Shown in pieces: positions 1 to 7,427 of a stretch of DNA of 23,192 nucleotides; the stretch's first letter is position 1, and every line of letters starts with the position of its first letter. Origin of the DNA: DATAMF01 sp964472565 (GTDB taxonomy: Bacteria; Chloroflexota; Anaerolineae; Aggregatilineales; Aggregatilineaceae); NCBI GenBank assembly GCA_964472565.1, contig CAYYNB010000090.1:1-23192 (forward strand), given 5' to 3'. Both the position numbers and the translations under genes were made by a program. The notes under the pieces were generated by a model. It worked only from the letters and a program-made list of their open reading frames with translations. It was not told where the DNA came from and ran no database searches.

Positions 1-1
1 G

Positions 2-64
2 GTCGGCCACAACCTGGAATTGATCCCCGCAACCGCGACCCTGCACCCCACCCCCGCCTCATAA
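2..64 (+). CDS. C-terminal tail of an unidentified protein (5' end outside window)
   Basis: An open frame runs from the window edge to a TAA at 62-64 and encodes about 20 residues ending in a Thr/Pro/Ala-rich tail (ATLHPTPAS). It is followed 10 bases later by a strong rho-independent terminator on the same strand, which is the main reason to believe it is the end of a real gene. Nothing in the short tail identifies a family. Confidence 0.5.
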   Translation, partial: VGHNLELIPATATLHPTPAS

Positions 65-74
65 CGGACAAACC

Positions 75-104
75 AATCCCCTCGAAAACCGAGGGGATTT
101 TTAT
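75..104 (+). terminator. Rho-independent terminator
   Basis: A 10-bp perfect stem (75-84 with 90-99) around a 5-base loop is followed by a T-rich tract (98-102, then ATTT). The T tract fits termination of the forward gene ending at 64. The hairpin also lies just beyond the stop of the reverse gene at 105, but on that strand no clear U tract follows it. Confidence 0.85.
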
Positions 105-629
105 TTACCACTGCACGTGATACAAACACGAATTGGACCCGGCGCGGCGGCAGGGGGCGTGCGGGTCGTGTTCGACTTCGATCTGGACGCCTTCCGGGGC
201 AAACCGCTTGGCAAGGCAGTACACTAACCCGAAGTCAAATTCACACGGATAGGGGTTTTCGGCCCGAATATCAATAGCCCGCTCACTCACTTTTTTGAAA
301 TAGTAGTGGCCGATCTCACCGGAGCGGTGATTGATATGGTAGGCTGTATCCAGCGCGCTGAAAATACCGGAGAGGGTTGGCTCAATCGTGGCGGGGAATG
401 TCGCATGTTCGGGGATCAACAGACCGGCATTGAATAAAGAGTAATCCTGCCCAAAATCGCGGAGCGCATCCAGGGCTGGCTGAAGCAGATACCAGCCATC
501 ATCCGTGACATCACCCACCCGATGGGCATCCAGGTAGGGGATAATTTTTTCCTGGGTGCCGGAAATCCAGGCATGCAGAACGGAGCCGGATACTTCAACG
601 CGCGGATCAAAAGAAATATACTCGGTCAT
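105..629 (-). CDS. V4R-like small-molecule-binding domain protein, function unknown
   Basis: This is a 174-residue soluble protein with no signal peptide or membrane segment. The C-terminal third has a dense aromatic and Cys pattern (ENPYPCEFDFGLVYCLAKRF, then HAPCRRAGSNSCLYHVQW), resembling the Cys-containing end of V4R (4-vinyl reductase)/HNOB-like ligand-binding domains. That assignment comes from pattern only. An in-frame ATG lies six bases upstream at 635, but the AGGGGG Shine-Dalgarno at 638-643 is only two bases from it and eight from the ATG at 629, so 629 is preferred. The gene stands alone, with its own likely promoter. The cysteines at the C-terminus could bind metal or form a disulfide. 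Ligand and role are unknown. Confidence 0.75.
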   Translation of the reverse strand: MTEYISFDPRVEVSGSVLHAWISGTQEKIIPYLDAHRVGDVTDDGWYLLQPALDALRDFGQDYSLFNAGLLIPEHATFPATIEPTLSGIFSALDTAYHINHRSGEIGHYYFKKVSERAIDIRAENPYPCEFDFGLVYCLAKRFAPEGVQIEVEHDPHAPCRRAGSNSCLYHVQW

Positions 630-674
630 TTTCATTTCCCCCTAAAATATCAGAAAACACGGACTTTGCAATTC

Positions 675-680
675 ATTATA
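675..680 (-). promoter_or_regulatory. Probable -10 element for the V4R-like gene
   Basis: On the minus strand this reads TATAAT, a perfect -10 hexamer in an AT-rich intergenic region. It would start transcription near 668 and give a leader of about 40 bases. No good -35 box is visible at 16-18 bases. Confidence 0.45.
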
Positions 681-750
681 TTACAACTCAGGGAAATAGA
701 AGGAGGAAATTAGGACAAGTTTCCTATATAACGTTGGAGTGAAACGGGCG

Positions 751-776
751 AAAAAAAAGGCGGTTTCAACCGCCTT
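751..776 (-). terminator. Rho-independent terminator of the FHA gene
   Basis: Read on the minus strand, an 8-bp stem (757-764 with 769-776) with a 4-base loop is followed by a run of eight T (751-758 as A on the plus strand). It lies about 65 bases beyond the FHA gene stop. Confidence 0.85.
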
Positions 777-794
777 GCGGAAAGCTTAGGCTAC

Positions 795-838
795 GCCACT
801 ATTTTCTTTACCTACCCCCTTCCCGATGGGAAGGGCAT
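795..838. repeat. Copy 1 of a short dispersed repeat with internal hairpin
   Basis: Positions 795-812 match 3057-3074 with one mismatch in 18 (GCCA[C/A]TATTTTCTTTACC), and both continue into a C-rich tract. In this copy the C-rich part forms an 8-bp hairpin, CCCTTCCC-GAT-GGGAAGGG. Both copies lie just downstream of minus-strand genes. Confidence 0.45.
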
Positions 839-842
839 GGCC

Positions 843-1652
843 CTATTCATGTCTGAAGTAGAGCCGGACGGTTAACTGTCCAAACTTGATTTCATCGCCA
901 TCACGCAGCACGCGGACTTCATGGGCATGCAGCCGCTGGCCGTTGATATGCGTCTGGTTGAGGCTGCCCATGTCGGTCAGCACAATGGTGTTACCCATCC
1001 GGCGCAGTCCGGCATGCAGACGCGACACGCCCATTGTATCGGCATGGTAAGGCGACAGATCAATATCCGGGATCATGACGCTATCGGGGGAGCGCCGCCC
1101 GATGACCATCTCGTCTTCGCGCGGGCGAACGCGCAGCGGTTGGGATGTCCCGAAGATGTGCAAAAACAGAGTCATCTGATCATCAAAGTAGGCTGTGTCC
1201 GCCGCTGGATCGCCTACGGGCTGGGTATCAGCGATCTGCTGGGTGCCGCCAACCGACGCGAGCAGCGAACCGCAGCTATAGCAGTACGCTTCGTTGGCGG
1301 GGTTGGGTTTGTGACAGGCCGGGCAGAGCACCGTATTGGCCACTTCGTCACGCGGTTTGATGCGGCGGATGACGCTGGGTTTAGCCGCCGCTTCTTTGCG
1401 GATTTCGGCTAATTCTTCGGGAGGGGTATGCTGAGTCGAATAGGGATCGGCGACACGCGAGGGTTTGTAATGGCGGCCCTCTTTGGCTTCCCAGGCGCGC
1501 AGCAGTGTAATCAGACGTGCCTGTTCGCGCTGGCTGAGGGTATTAACCATCGTTTCAATTTGCTCCCAGGCTTCATCGCGGCTGGAGCCAGCTTGCCTCA
1601 GCCGGACAAACTCGGCAAATACGTCCATAACGTTTTGTTCGGATGATGACAT
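843..1652 (-). CDS. Zinc-ribbon and FHA domain protein
   Basis: This is a 269-residue cytoplasmic protein. A mostly helical, charged N-terminus (about 1-90) is followed by a zinc ribbon with paired cysteines (C110, C113, C124, C127) and a C-terminal FHA domain (about 163-266). The FHA signature is present: GRR near 185, SRLH at 210-213 and NGQRL near 237, the residues that read phosphothreonine. FHA proteins usually act as adaptors for Ser/Thr kinases; no kinase gene is in the window. The ATG at 1652 is chosen because GGAGAAGAG precedes it; a TTG seven codons upstream would also be in frame. It sits upstream of no other minus-strand gene before a strong terminator, so it is probably monocistronic. 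Confidence 0.9.
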   Translation of the reverse strand: MSSSEQNVMDVFAEFVRLRQAGSSRDEAWEQIETMVNTLSQREQARLITLLRAWEAKEGRHYKPSRVADPYSTQHTPPEELAEIRKEAAAKPSVIRRIKPRDEVANTVLCPACHKPNPANEAYCYSCGSLLASVGGTQQIADTQPVGDPAADTAYFDDQMTLFLHIFGTSQPLRVRPREDEMVIGRRSPDSVMIPDIDLSPYHADTMGVSRLHAGLRRMGNTIVLTDMGSLNQTHINGQRLHAHEVRVLRDGDEIKFGQLTVRLYFRHE

Positions 1653-1717
1653 AGACTCTTCTCCAACCTCCAATTCAATTAACCACTTCCTATTAAACCC
1701 CTCCCAAATAAATTTGC

Positions 1718-1745
1718 ACTATAAATATGGTTAGAATCTGGATAA
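1718..1745 (-). promoter_or_regulatory. Possible promoter of the FHA gene
   Basis: On the minus strand TTATCC (1740-1745), a 16-base spacer and TATAGT (1718-1723) lie about 65 bases before the ATG. The -10 is good (5 of 6) and the -35 weak. Confidence 0.35.
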
Positions 1746-1807
1746 GATGCGTTATTTTAAAATTATTTCTACCACAATACTATCACTATTTTAAAAATCA
1801 TCAAGCA

Positions 1808-1851
1808 AAAAAAGCCCCCCTTTCCCCACGCGCGTGGAGAAAGGGGGGCAA
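1808..1851 (-). terminator. Rho-independent terminator of the exported-protein gene
   Basis: A long GC-rich inverted repeat (GCCCCCCTTT... with ...AAAGGGGGGC, extended by CCACG/CGTGG) is followed on the minus strand by seven T (A run at 1807-1813 on the plus strand). It lies about 30 bases beyond the stop at 1881. Confidence 0.85.
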
Positions 1852-1880
1852 ACCGGATGAACAGAATACCTGGAACGGCC

Positions 1881-2933
1881 TTATTCGCCCAGCGCTTCCA
1901 TGTCGCCCAGATTCAGGTTCAGATCCGCATCTAATTCTTCGAGCGGCAGATAGTCCTCTGGAGGAGTCATCTCGAAAGTGGCGTTATAGTCGGCCATTTC
2001 GGTATAAAAATGGAATTCCAGGTTGATGGGTTCCATCGCCATCTCCTGCGATTCCTGCGCGGCCTGCCCGCCCATCATACCGGACAGGGAAGACATATCG
2101 AAGTTGAAGACGACATCCAACTTGAGGCTGTGAATCATCGTGTCATCGACACCGATGCCCTGTTCAACGGTGATGCTGGTGCCCTGGAACATGGGAGCCA
2201 TCAGCGGAACAAAGGCCATGATCATTTCGGGTGTCGCGCCTTCCAACTGCATCCCGCTGTCGATGGGAACCATACCGGCCAGCATATCGGTGAGGTCCTG
2301 CCCCAAAGATGAGGACAACGCCCCCATCAACACGGCCACAATGTTAATCGACGTGGTGTAGGGAACAACCGCCGTGTCACCCACCGTAGTTTCGTCGCCG
2401 CGTGAGGTGGTGATCATGGTAGACATATCGATGCCGCTGGCGCTCAAATCGAGTTCGCCCAGTGGGTCGAGGCTGCCGAGGGAACCTAACTGTCCTAATT
2501 CTTCGGCATCTTCTTCGGTCGCTGCACCACCATACCACTGACCGTCAGACAGGACATAAACCATGTCACCCAGGAGCAGAATTTCCATGCTGCCCGACTC
2601 ATCGACATCGGGAGCGGAAATGGACGCCTCATCGATGACGAGGTGAACCTTGTTCGCGGACGGGTCTTCGCTCGGCATAAATTCCGCGCTGCCGGTGGCA
2701 TCAAAGGTCATCGGACCCTCTTCGCCGGGAATAACCACCGAAATAATCCAGGAGGGAACGCTGAATGAAGTGATACCCTCCAGGGCGGCGGATGCGCTGT
2801 TAAGCACGGCACAATCTTCGTCTGACAATCCATTACACAGAAGGTTATCCCCCTCCTGCGCGCGAGCTGACCAGGCCGGGCTGAGCGCAATAAGCAATGC
2901 CACGATTACAGCCAAACAGGTTAAACGCTTCAT
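1881..2933 (-). CDS. Exported protein, LppX/LolA-like fold suspected
   Basis: This is a 350-residue protein with a Sec signal peptide (residues 1-25, hydrophobic core VIVALLIAL, cleavage likely after SARA) and no lipobox. The mature part is very acidic, beta-strand rich, and has the pattern LLLGDMVYVLSDGQWYGG followed by a helical Met-rich region. LppX/LprG- and LolA-like lipid-carrier proteins show this kind of 'surface strand then W' pattern; the assignment is by resemblance. A Cys pair sits near the mature N-terminus (C33, C41). It is a paralogue of the protein encoded upstream at 3148-4164. The ATG at 2933 is preceded by AAGGAGGA at 2941-2948; a frame extension to 2960 would lose the signal-peptide position. 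Role unknown. Confidence 0.85.
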   Translation of the reverse strand: MKRLTCLAVIVALLIALSPAWSARAQEGDNLLCNGLSDEDCAVLNSASAALEGITSFSVPSWIISVVIPGEEGPMTFDATGSAEFMPSEDPSANKVHLVIDEASISAPDVDESGSMEILLLGDMVYVLSDGQWYGGAATEEDAEELGQLGSLGSLDPLGELDLSASGIDMSTMITTSRGDETTVGDTAVVPYTTSINIVAVLMGALSSSLGQDLTDMLAGMVPIDSGMQLEGATPEMIMAFVPLMAPMFQGTSITVEQGIGVDDTMIHSLKLDVVFNFDMSSLSGMMGGQAAQESQEMAMEPINLEFHFYTEMADYNATFEMTPPEDYLPLEELDADLNLNLGDMEALGE

Positions 2934-3013
2934 ATGACCATCCTCCTTGAGGTAATGCACAAATTCATGAATCTATACGGATGCTCGGTGCAAAATGTTG
3001 CTGCACTAGCACG

Positions 3014-3043
3014 AGTATACGGACAATTGAGACGAGTAGGCAA
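3014..3043 (-). promoter_or_regulatory. Probable promoter of the exported-protein gene
   Basis: On the minus strand TTGCCT (3038-3043), an 18-base spacer and TATACT (3014-3019) would start transcription about 74 bases before the ATG at 2933. This suggests the two paralogous exported-protein genes are transcribed separately. Confidence 0.4.
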
Positions 3044-3056
3044 CATCTCAGGCCGC

Positions 3057-3109
3057 GCCAATATTTTCTTTACCCCATCCCCCCTTACCCGTCAAACCAG
3101 AAGGATGGG
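3057..3109. repeat. Copy 2 of the short dispersed repeat
   Basis: The first 18 bases match 795-812 with one mismatch. The following C-rich segment differs, but again carries an inverted repeat, CCCATCC (3074-3080) with GGATGGG (3103-3109). There is no T tract on the minus strand, so it is not a standard terminator for the gene ending at 3148. Confidence 0.4.
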
Positions 3110-3147
3110 AGAATTATTTGCTTGGGATGGCCTCATGCCGGACACCC

Positions 3148-4164
3148 TTACTGGCTAAAAATGCTGCTGCCTAAGCCGCCGCCAAACATTTCACCTTCGC
3201 TTTCGGTTGCGCTGGTTGGCTCCTCAATCGTCACCGGTTCGTTGAAGCCGGTCAGATAGCCTGTCACAAGATAAGTAAAATTGATGGTGGTGGGATTGGC
3301 CGAGCCGGTGGCCGAGTCGTCCATCGTCAGCGAATAATTCTCTTGCAGATAGTGGATATAGCCATCAGCCCCGATGCCGATAGTCGTCGTAAAGTTGGTA
3401 TTGCTGAAAAAGGGTTGGAGCTGCGAGGCCACCGGGACGATCTGATCAACGGAAAAACCGAGCGACTCCTCGGTGACACCCACCATCGTGACCAGATCCA
3501 TCCCCTGAGTGAGAAGGAGGGTCAGCAGTTCGGGGGAAGTCAGCAGCGCGGTGAAATCGAGGCCAATGGTTTGAGTCGATAAGGATTGGCCGTCATAGTC
3601 CACCGGATCACCGCTGGTCACGGTAAACACCGCCGGATCATTCAACCAATAGAAGCGGTTGGCGCTGAGACCAGGAAGGCCGAGCAGCAGATTGAGGCCC
3701 AGCAGCACATCGGGCGTGAGTTCTTCATATGTCCAGGTTTGGCCGTTATCACGCGAGGTGTAGCCCCGGCTGCCGATGATAATAAACTCGGCCCCCGAAA
3801 GTGACTGAGTCGCCGCGCCCTGGATCATCTCGCCTTCGGTAATCGTGACATGCACGTTTGCGCCCAGGCCCTCTTCGGAGACGGGCACGACGACATATTC
3901 CATCGACCCTTTCAGCGTGGCGTGAGTGACTTCATCGCCGTTCACCATATCCAGAACCACCTCAAATTCGGGAATGGAAGCGGAGTCCACCTTATTCATC
4001 AACTGGTACGCATCGCGGCGCAGTTGACAGGTTTCGAGCGCTTCATTCACGGCACACCATGATTTGGCGGCAGGCAGGGAGGACATTCCGGCGGGGAGAG
4101 GAAAACCGCAAGCCAACATGGGCGCGGCGATCAAAATGAGCAGCATAAACAGATGACGTTTCAT
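3148..4164 (-). CDS. Lipoprotein paralogue of the neighbouring exported protein
   Basis: This is a 338-residue protein with a lipoprotein signal peptide: a KR start, a hydrophobic core LLILIAAP and the lipobox MLAC with Cys19 as the lipidated residue. The mature chain aligns with the 1881-2933 protein: a Cys pair (C37, C46) then helix, GSMEYVVVPV matching GSAEFMPSED, VHVTITEG matching VHLVIDEA, and IIIGSRGYTSRDNGQTWTY matching LLLGDMVYVLSDGQWYGG. The shared layout suggests an LppX/LprG- or LolA-like hydrophobic-ligand carrier, unproven. The ATG at 4164 is preferred because the signal peptide starts there and an AAGGGTCAGGG stretch precedes it; longer in-frame starts up to 4224 would bury the signal. 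Role unknown. Confidence 0.85.
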   Translation of the reverse strand: MKRHLFMLLILIAAPMLACGFPLPAGMSSLPAAKSWCAVNEALETCQLRRDAYQLMNKVDSASIPEFEVVLDMVNGDEVTHATLKGSMEYVVVPVSEEGLGANVHVTITEGEMIQGAATQSLSGAEFIIIGSRGYTSRDNGQTWTYEELTPDVLLGLNLLLGLPGLSANRFYWLNDPAVFTVTSGDPVDYDGQSLSTQTIGLDFTALLTSPELLTLLLTQGMDLVTMVGVTEESLGFSVDQIVPVASQLQPFFSNTNFTTTIGIGADGYIHYLQENYSLTMDDSATGSANPTTINFTYLVTGYLTGFNEPVTIEEPTSATESEGEMFGGGLGSSIFSQ

Positions 4165-4211
4165 ACCCTGACCCTTTTTAGCGAAAACAAGCTGCTTCAT
4201 TATAAACATTT

Positions 4212-4238
4212 TTGCACGCCCCAACCATCAGGTACAAT
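4212..4238 (+). promoter_or_regulatory. Possible promoter of the PH-like gene cluster
   Basis: TACAAT (4233-4238) is a good -10 with TTGCAC at 4212-4217, although the 15-base spacer is short. The -10 and downstream bases (GTACAATGCACAGCAG, 4232-4247) recur almost exactly before the histidine kinase gene. Confidence 0.4.
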
Positions 4239-4261
4239 GCACAGCAGGGAGGAGACAGGCG

Positions 4262-4927
4262 ATGTGGTGGCGGGAACAGTATATCAACCGGACGCGCACC
4301 GATTGGACACGCGCGGGTTATCGAATCCAGATGGGGCCGCTGGCGGCTGACTGTACAGGACACCGCCCACCCTACCACCGCCGCGTGTTCGGCGTGATCG
4401 GATTGGTGGATCAGCATCTGGTGTTTGCCGGACAGCGCCAACCACGTGATGACACCCACATCCCGTTTGAGGCCATCCGCCGGATCGAGATGCAGCCCGC
4501 CGCGCTGCTAGTGTATCATGCGGAGAACGGCGCGTGGTGGATCAGCCAGTTTTACATGCGGGAGGCGGAACCATTCGCGCACGAACTGAGCCGCCTGATC
4601 GATCTCCCCGTGCATCCGATCTGCACTTATGGGCCAAGCCGCGCGTTACGGCTGGTGCAGGATGTCTATGGCGACTGGCACCCGGATCGTGCCGATATAC
4701 TCTGGCTGGGTGCAGAGGCCCTGTTTTTCGGCTGGCAGCCGATCATGGCGCTGGACCAGATGCGGCGGGTGGATGTGTATCCGAAGCGGCTGCGGATCGA
4801 ATATACGGCGGATGACGAATTTCAAACCGTTGGATTCGATCTGGCACATCCCCAACACTGGGCGGACGCGATCAGCCGCCACGCTGAAATTCCGATCCAC
4901 ACCGGACGCAAAAAGAATCCGCGCTGA
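4262..4927 (+). CDS. PH/GRAM-like double-domain protein, soluble paralogue A
   Basis: This is a 221-residue protein with GGAGGAGACAGGCG ahead of the ATG. It has two similar halves: GVIGLVDQHLVFAG...IPFEAIRRIEM (about 40-80) and ADILWLGAEALFFGWQPIMALDQMRRVDVY (about 141-170), each a strand-strand-then-'I/L-x-x-I/M-R' pattern typical of bacterial PH/GRAM-like domains. The C-terminal half matches the two following genes (GDWHP, LRIEY, DLAHPQHWADAI, HTGRKK). Unlike those, it lacks an N-terminal membrane segment. I do not recognise a named family. It is the first of three same-strand paralogues; the next starts 92 bases on. Function unknown; PH-like domains often mediate membrane or protein contacts. 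Confidence 0.85.
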   Translation: MWWREQYINRTRTDWTRAGYRIQMGPLAADCTGHRPPYHRRVFGVIGLVDQHLVFAGQRQPRDDTHIPFEAIRRIEMQPAALLVYHAENGAWWISQFYMREAEPFAHELSRLIDLPVHPICTYGPSRALRLVQDVYGDWHPDRADILWLGAEALFFGWQPIMALDQMRRVDVYPKRLRIEYTADDEFQTVGFDLAHPQHWADAISRHAEIPIHTGRKKNPR

Positions 4928-4944
4928 AATTCCGCTCCCAAACG

Positions 4945-4963
4945 GCTGACAAGACCTGTCAGC
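4945..4963. other. Short stem-loop between paralogues A and B
   Basis: GCTGACA (4945-4951) and TGTCAGC (4957-4963) form a 7-bp stem with a 5-base loop. No T tract follows, so it is a weak terminator at best, or an RNA processing or operator site. Confidence 0.3.
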
Positions 4964-5019
4964 TTCAAAATCCAGTATAAGATAAGAAAAACAGACGGCT
5001 CTATTGTGGGGAATTCGTC

Positions 5020-5994
5020 ATGGCGTCCGCTATCACCATCTTTTCATTCACCGCCATTGTGGTCGTAGCGCTGATCGTGGTCGTGCCCGCGGTCATCTAT
5101 TGGAACCGGGCACGCGACAACCGGATGAACTTTCCGGGGCGCGTGCGAGCGGTCTGGATCAAAGCGGGGCGCGATGTGCCGCTGCAACCGGTGCTGATGA
5201 TGCTGCTGGCGACACGTCCCCGGCGAGTTTATAGCGGGCTGCGTTCCTCCACATCACCGGGGATTCTCGGCGCGCTGGGCGTGGTGGATCGCGTCCTGGT
5301 GATGGAAGGCATGAATGGGGAAAGCCGCCGTATTCCACTGGATGCGATCCGGTGGATCGGCACCAAAACGATCCGTGTGCAGGAGGGTAAGTACGCCAAC
5401 GCCAAAGAAGCGCTGGTGATCCATAGCGATGATGGCGGGCAGTGGCAGGTGTTTGTTTTTGTAACCGGGTCGAATAATCCTATCGGCAGCATCCCCGCAG
5501 CCTTGACCGTCGGGGCACGGGTCTTCGCGCGCGAACTGGCGCAACGGTGCCAGACCGAACTGCATCAATATTTTGGTGGGCGCGAAGACTTCGGCCCGGC
5601 CCATGCCCGGCAGATGAATCAGGATATGCTCGGCCAGTGGCATGCCGCTGATGGGGATGACAGCACGCTGGATGTGTCGTTTACAGACCTGATTTCGGAT
5701 GTATCCACTTCACGCGAGTCGTTGTATCTTGCGCCGGATCGACTGATCTACGGATGGAAAGAGGCAATCCACTTGTCGCAGATACGCGGGCTGGATGTGT
5801 ATGCTAAAGGCGTTTTCCGTAATATCAATCCTTTTGCACAAGACTTGCTGCGGATCGAATATGATGCGGACGGCAAACATTTTGTAACCGGATTTTTGGT
5901 CCACCGGGGCGAACAGTGGGGCGCGGAATTGTCGCAGCGGACAGGCATTCCGTGTGATGTGCAGGAAGGCCGCAAGAAGAAGCAGGAATTATAA
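5020..5994 (+). CDS. Membrane-anchored PH/GRAM-like double-domain protein, paralogue B
   Basis: This is a 324-residue protein with one N-terminal membrane segment (about 5-27, FTAIVVVALIVVVPAVIYW) and a long cytoplasmic part. The two halves share a pattern: GALGVVDRVLVMEG...IPLDAIRWIG, then LYLAPDRLIYGWKEAIHLSQ IRGLDVY (read as one stretch), ending in a basic tail (EGRKKKQEL). It is clearly paralogous to the next gene, but has an insertion of about 17 residues before the second half (around STLDVSFTDLISDVSTSRES). The ATG is preceded by GTGGGGA. Its stop is three bases before the next gene's ATG, so B and C are co-transcribed. Family and function not recognised. Confidence 0.88.
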   Translation: MASAITIFSFTAIVVVALIVVVPAVIYWNRARDNRMNFPGRVRAVWIKAGRDVPLQPVLMMLLATRPRRVYSGLRSSTSPGILGALGVVDRVLVMEGMNGESRRIPLDAIRWIGTKTIRVQEGKYANAKEALVIHSDDGGQWQVFVFVTGSNNPIGSIPAALTVGARVFARELAQRCQTELHQYFGGREDFGPAHARQMNQDMLGQWHAADGDDSTLDVSFTDLISDVSTSRESLYLAPDRLIYGWKEAIHLSQIRGLDVYAKGVFRNINPFAQDLLRIEYDADGKHFVTGFLVHRGEQWGAELSQRTGIPCDVQEGRKKKQEL

Positions 5995-5997
5995 ACA

Positions 5998-6915
5998 ATG
6001 AGCACCTGGATACCGATTGGCATTTTTCTTGTATTTTGGGTGATCGTGATCATCCAAATGAAGTCAGGGTGGCAAAAGGGATTCAACAAACGCATCCAGT
6101 TTCCCGCCCAGGTGAAGGCGGGCTGGCTGAAAGTGCCCCTGAAGATCAAACATGATCCCATCCTGATCTACCTGCTGTCCAACGCGCCGCAGGAATTTTA
6201 CAGTTCGGGCAAACACAATCCCACCCATCCGGCGACGTGGGGCGCGGTGGGGGTTGTCGATCAGACGCTGGTGTTCGAGGGGAATACCGGGGATAACCAG
6301 TGGATCAATCTGAAAAATATCCGCTGGGTGGGCACCAAAATGATCAACTTGCAGGAAGGAAAATATACTTATCTACGCGAAGCGCTGGTCGTCCACGCGG
6401 AACAGGACGAGGAATGGCGCGTGTTGACCTTTTTATCGACAGCGGCTAATCCGTGGGCCAATATTCCCACCAAACTGGACTACAAGACACACAACTTTGG
6501 CAAGCGGTTGGCGGCGCTGTGCAAGCTCGAATTTCAGGATTTTACAGGGCAGAGCGAAGACTTTGGCCCGGCCCGTGCGCAGCAGATCAATCAGGATATG
6601 TTGGGACAGTGGCACCCGGTGAACGATAATAAACTAGACCTGTATCTGGCACCGGACCGGCTGGTCTACGGGGGAAAAGCTATCATCCATCTGGCGCAGA
6701 TTCGCAAGCTGGATGTGTATGCCGAAGGCACACGGCGCAATGTCAACCCCTTTGCGCAGGATTTGCTGCGGATCGAGTATGAGGCCGACGGTAAACATGT
6801 TGTGACGGGCTTCCTGCTGCGCCGCGCGGATGAATGGGGCACAGAACTCGCCAAACGCACGGGGATTCCCTGCGATTTACAAGAAGGACGTAAAAAGAAA
6901 AACGGGGATTTATGA
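5998..6915 (+). CDS. Membrane-anchored PH/GRAM-like double-domain protein, paralogue C
   Basis: This is a 305-residue protein with an N-terminal membrane segment (about 4-20, WIPIGIFLVFWVIVIIQ) and two PH/GRAM-like halves (GAVGVVDQTLVFEG... and DLYLAPDRLVYGGKAIIHLA...). It shares long blocks with paralogue B, such as NQDMLGQWH, NPFAQDLLRIEY, RTGIPCD and EGRKKK, pointing to a fairly recent tandem duplication. AGGAA of its ribosome-binding site lies inside the end of gene B, three bases before this ATG, suggesting translational coupling. An AT-rich stretch follows the stop (weak AAAAAT/AATTTTT hairpin) but no convincing terminator. Function unknown. Confidence 0.88.
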   Translation: MSTWIPIGIFLVFWVIVIIQMKSGWQKGFNKRIQFPAQVKAGWLKVPLKIKHDPILIYLLSNAPQEFYSSGKHNPTHPATWGAVGVVDQTLVFEGNTGDNQWINLKNIRWVGTKMINLQEGKYTYLREALVVHAEQDEEWRVLTFLSTAANPWANIPTKLDYKTHNFGKRLAALCKLEFQDFTGQSEDFGPARAQQINQDMLGQWHPVNDNKLDLYLAPDRLVYGGKAIIHLAQIRKLDVYAEGTRRNVNPFAQDLLRIEYEADGKHVVTGFLLRRADEWGTELAKRTGIPCDLQEGRKKKNGDL

Positions 6916-6953
6916 AAAATGTATAAATTTTTACTTTTACCCTGCTCTAAAGG

Positions 6954-6982
6954 TTGAAATTTGATCCGAAACAGGTCAAAAT
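6954..6982 (+). promoter_or_regulatory. Probable promoter of the 7021 gene
   Basis: TTGAAA (6954-6959), a 17-base spacer and CAAAAT (6977-6982) fit a housekeeping promoter (5 of 6 and 4 of 6 matches), about 40 bases before the GTG start. Confidence 0.4.
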
Positions 6983-7020
6983 GATGTGTAGGTAACAACC
7001 AAGGGGGTAAGGAGACTGTT

Positions 7021-7353
7021 GTGAAGCAACCTGATTTCCCAGGTCCAGGTGAACAAACTGGCCCGGACCACATCCCGACTGAAGCCAACGATATTCCCAT
7101 ACCGGATGGGGAGCTACGCGCGATAGACTGCCGTCATACGCAGGAATTACCTGCGGTCCGTTTATATGATCCTGAAGAATGGCATGAACTTGCCGAAGGA
7201 AAGCTGCGCCGCACGGGAACGGACAGGGATCGTATCCCCGCTGTCCGGGCGGAAATGGTCGCCGAAACGCGCCTGGATTATTCCGCCTATGGGCGCGAAG
7301 TCTCCCTGGATACGGTTCAGGACGACTCCGGTCCCCAATCCGATCAGGGATAG
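7021..7353 (+). CDS. Small hydrophilic protein of unknown function
   Basis: This is a 110-residue, charged protein with a GTG start, chosen because GGTAAGGAG lies six bases upstream and no ATG gives a comparable site. It has no signal peptide, membrane segment or recognisable motif; the N-terminus is Pro/Gly-rich (PDFPGPGEQTGPDH) and the middle has WHELAEGKL. A promoter precedes it and a hairpin followed by TTTT comes about 25 bases after the stop, so it looks like a single-gene unit. The other strand also has an open frame here (7162-7404), but with no ribosome-binding site. Confidence 0.6.
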   Translation: MKQPDFPGPGEQTGPDHIPTEANDIPIPDGELRAIDCRHTQELPAVRLYDPEEWHELAEGKLRRTGTDRDRIPAVRAEMVAETRLDYSAYGREVSLDTVQDDSGPQSDQG

Positions 7354-7377
7354 CCGGAAGCCCTGCGTCATCATCCC

Positions 7378-7420
7378 AACCACCGCGCCGATACCAGCGA
7401 GCATCAGCGCGGTGGTTTTA
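7378..7420 (+). terminator. Probable terminator after the small gene
   Basis: An 11-bp stem (7378-7388 with 7407-7417) with an 18-base loop ends in TTTTA. The loop is long, but the position between two convergent genes fits. On the minus strand no U tract follows. Confidence 0.5.
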
Positions 7421-7427
7421 TGTTGGA

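Noticed and set aside
7162..7404. An 80-codon minus-strand frame with a hydrophobic N-terminus
   Set aside because: There is no ribosome site before its ATG, and the forward gene at 7021 has both a promoter and a good Shine-Dalgarno.
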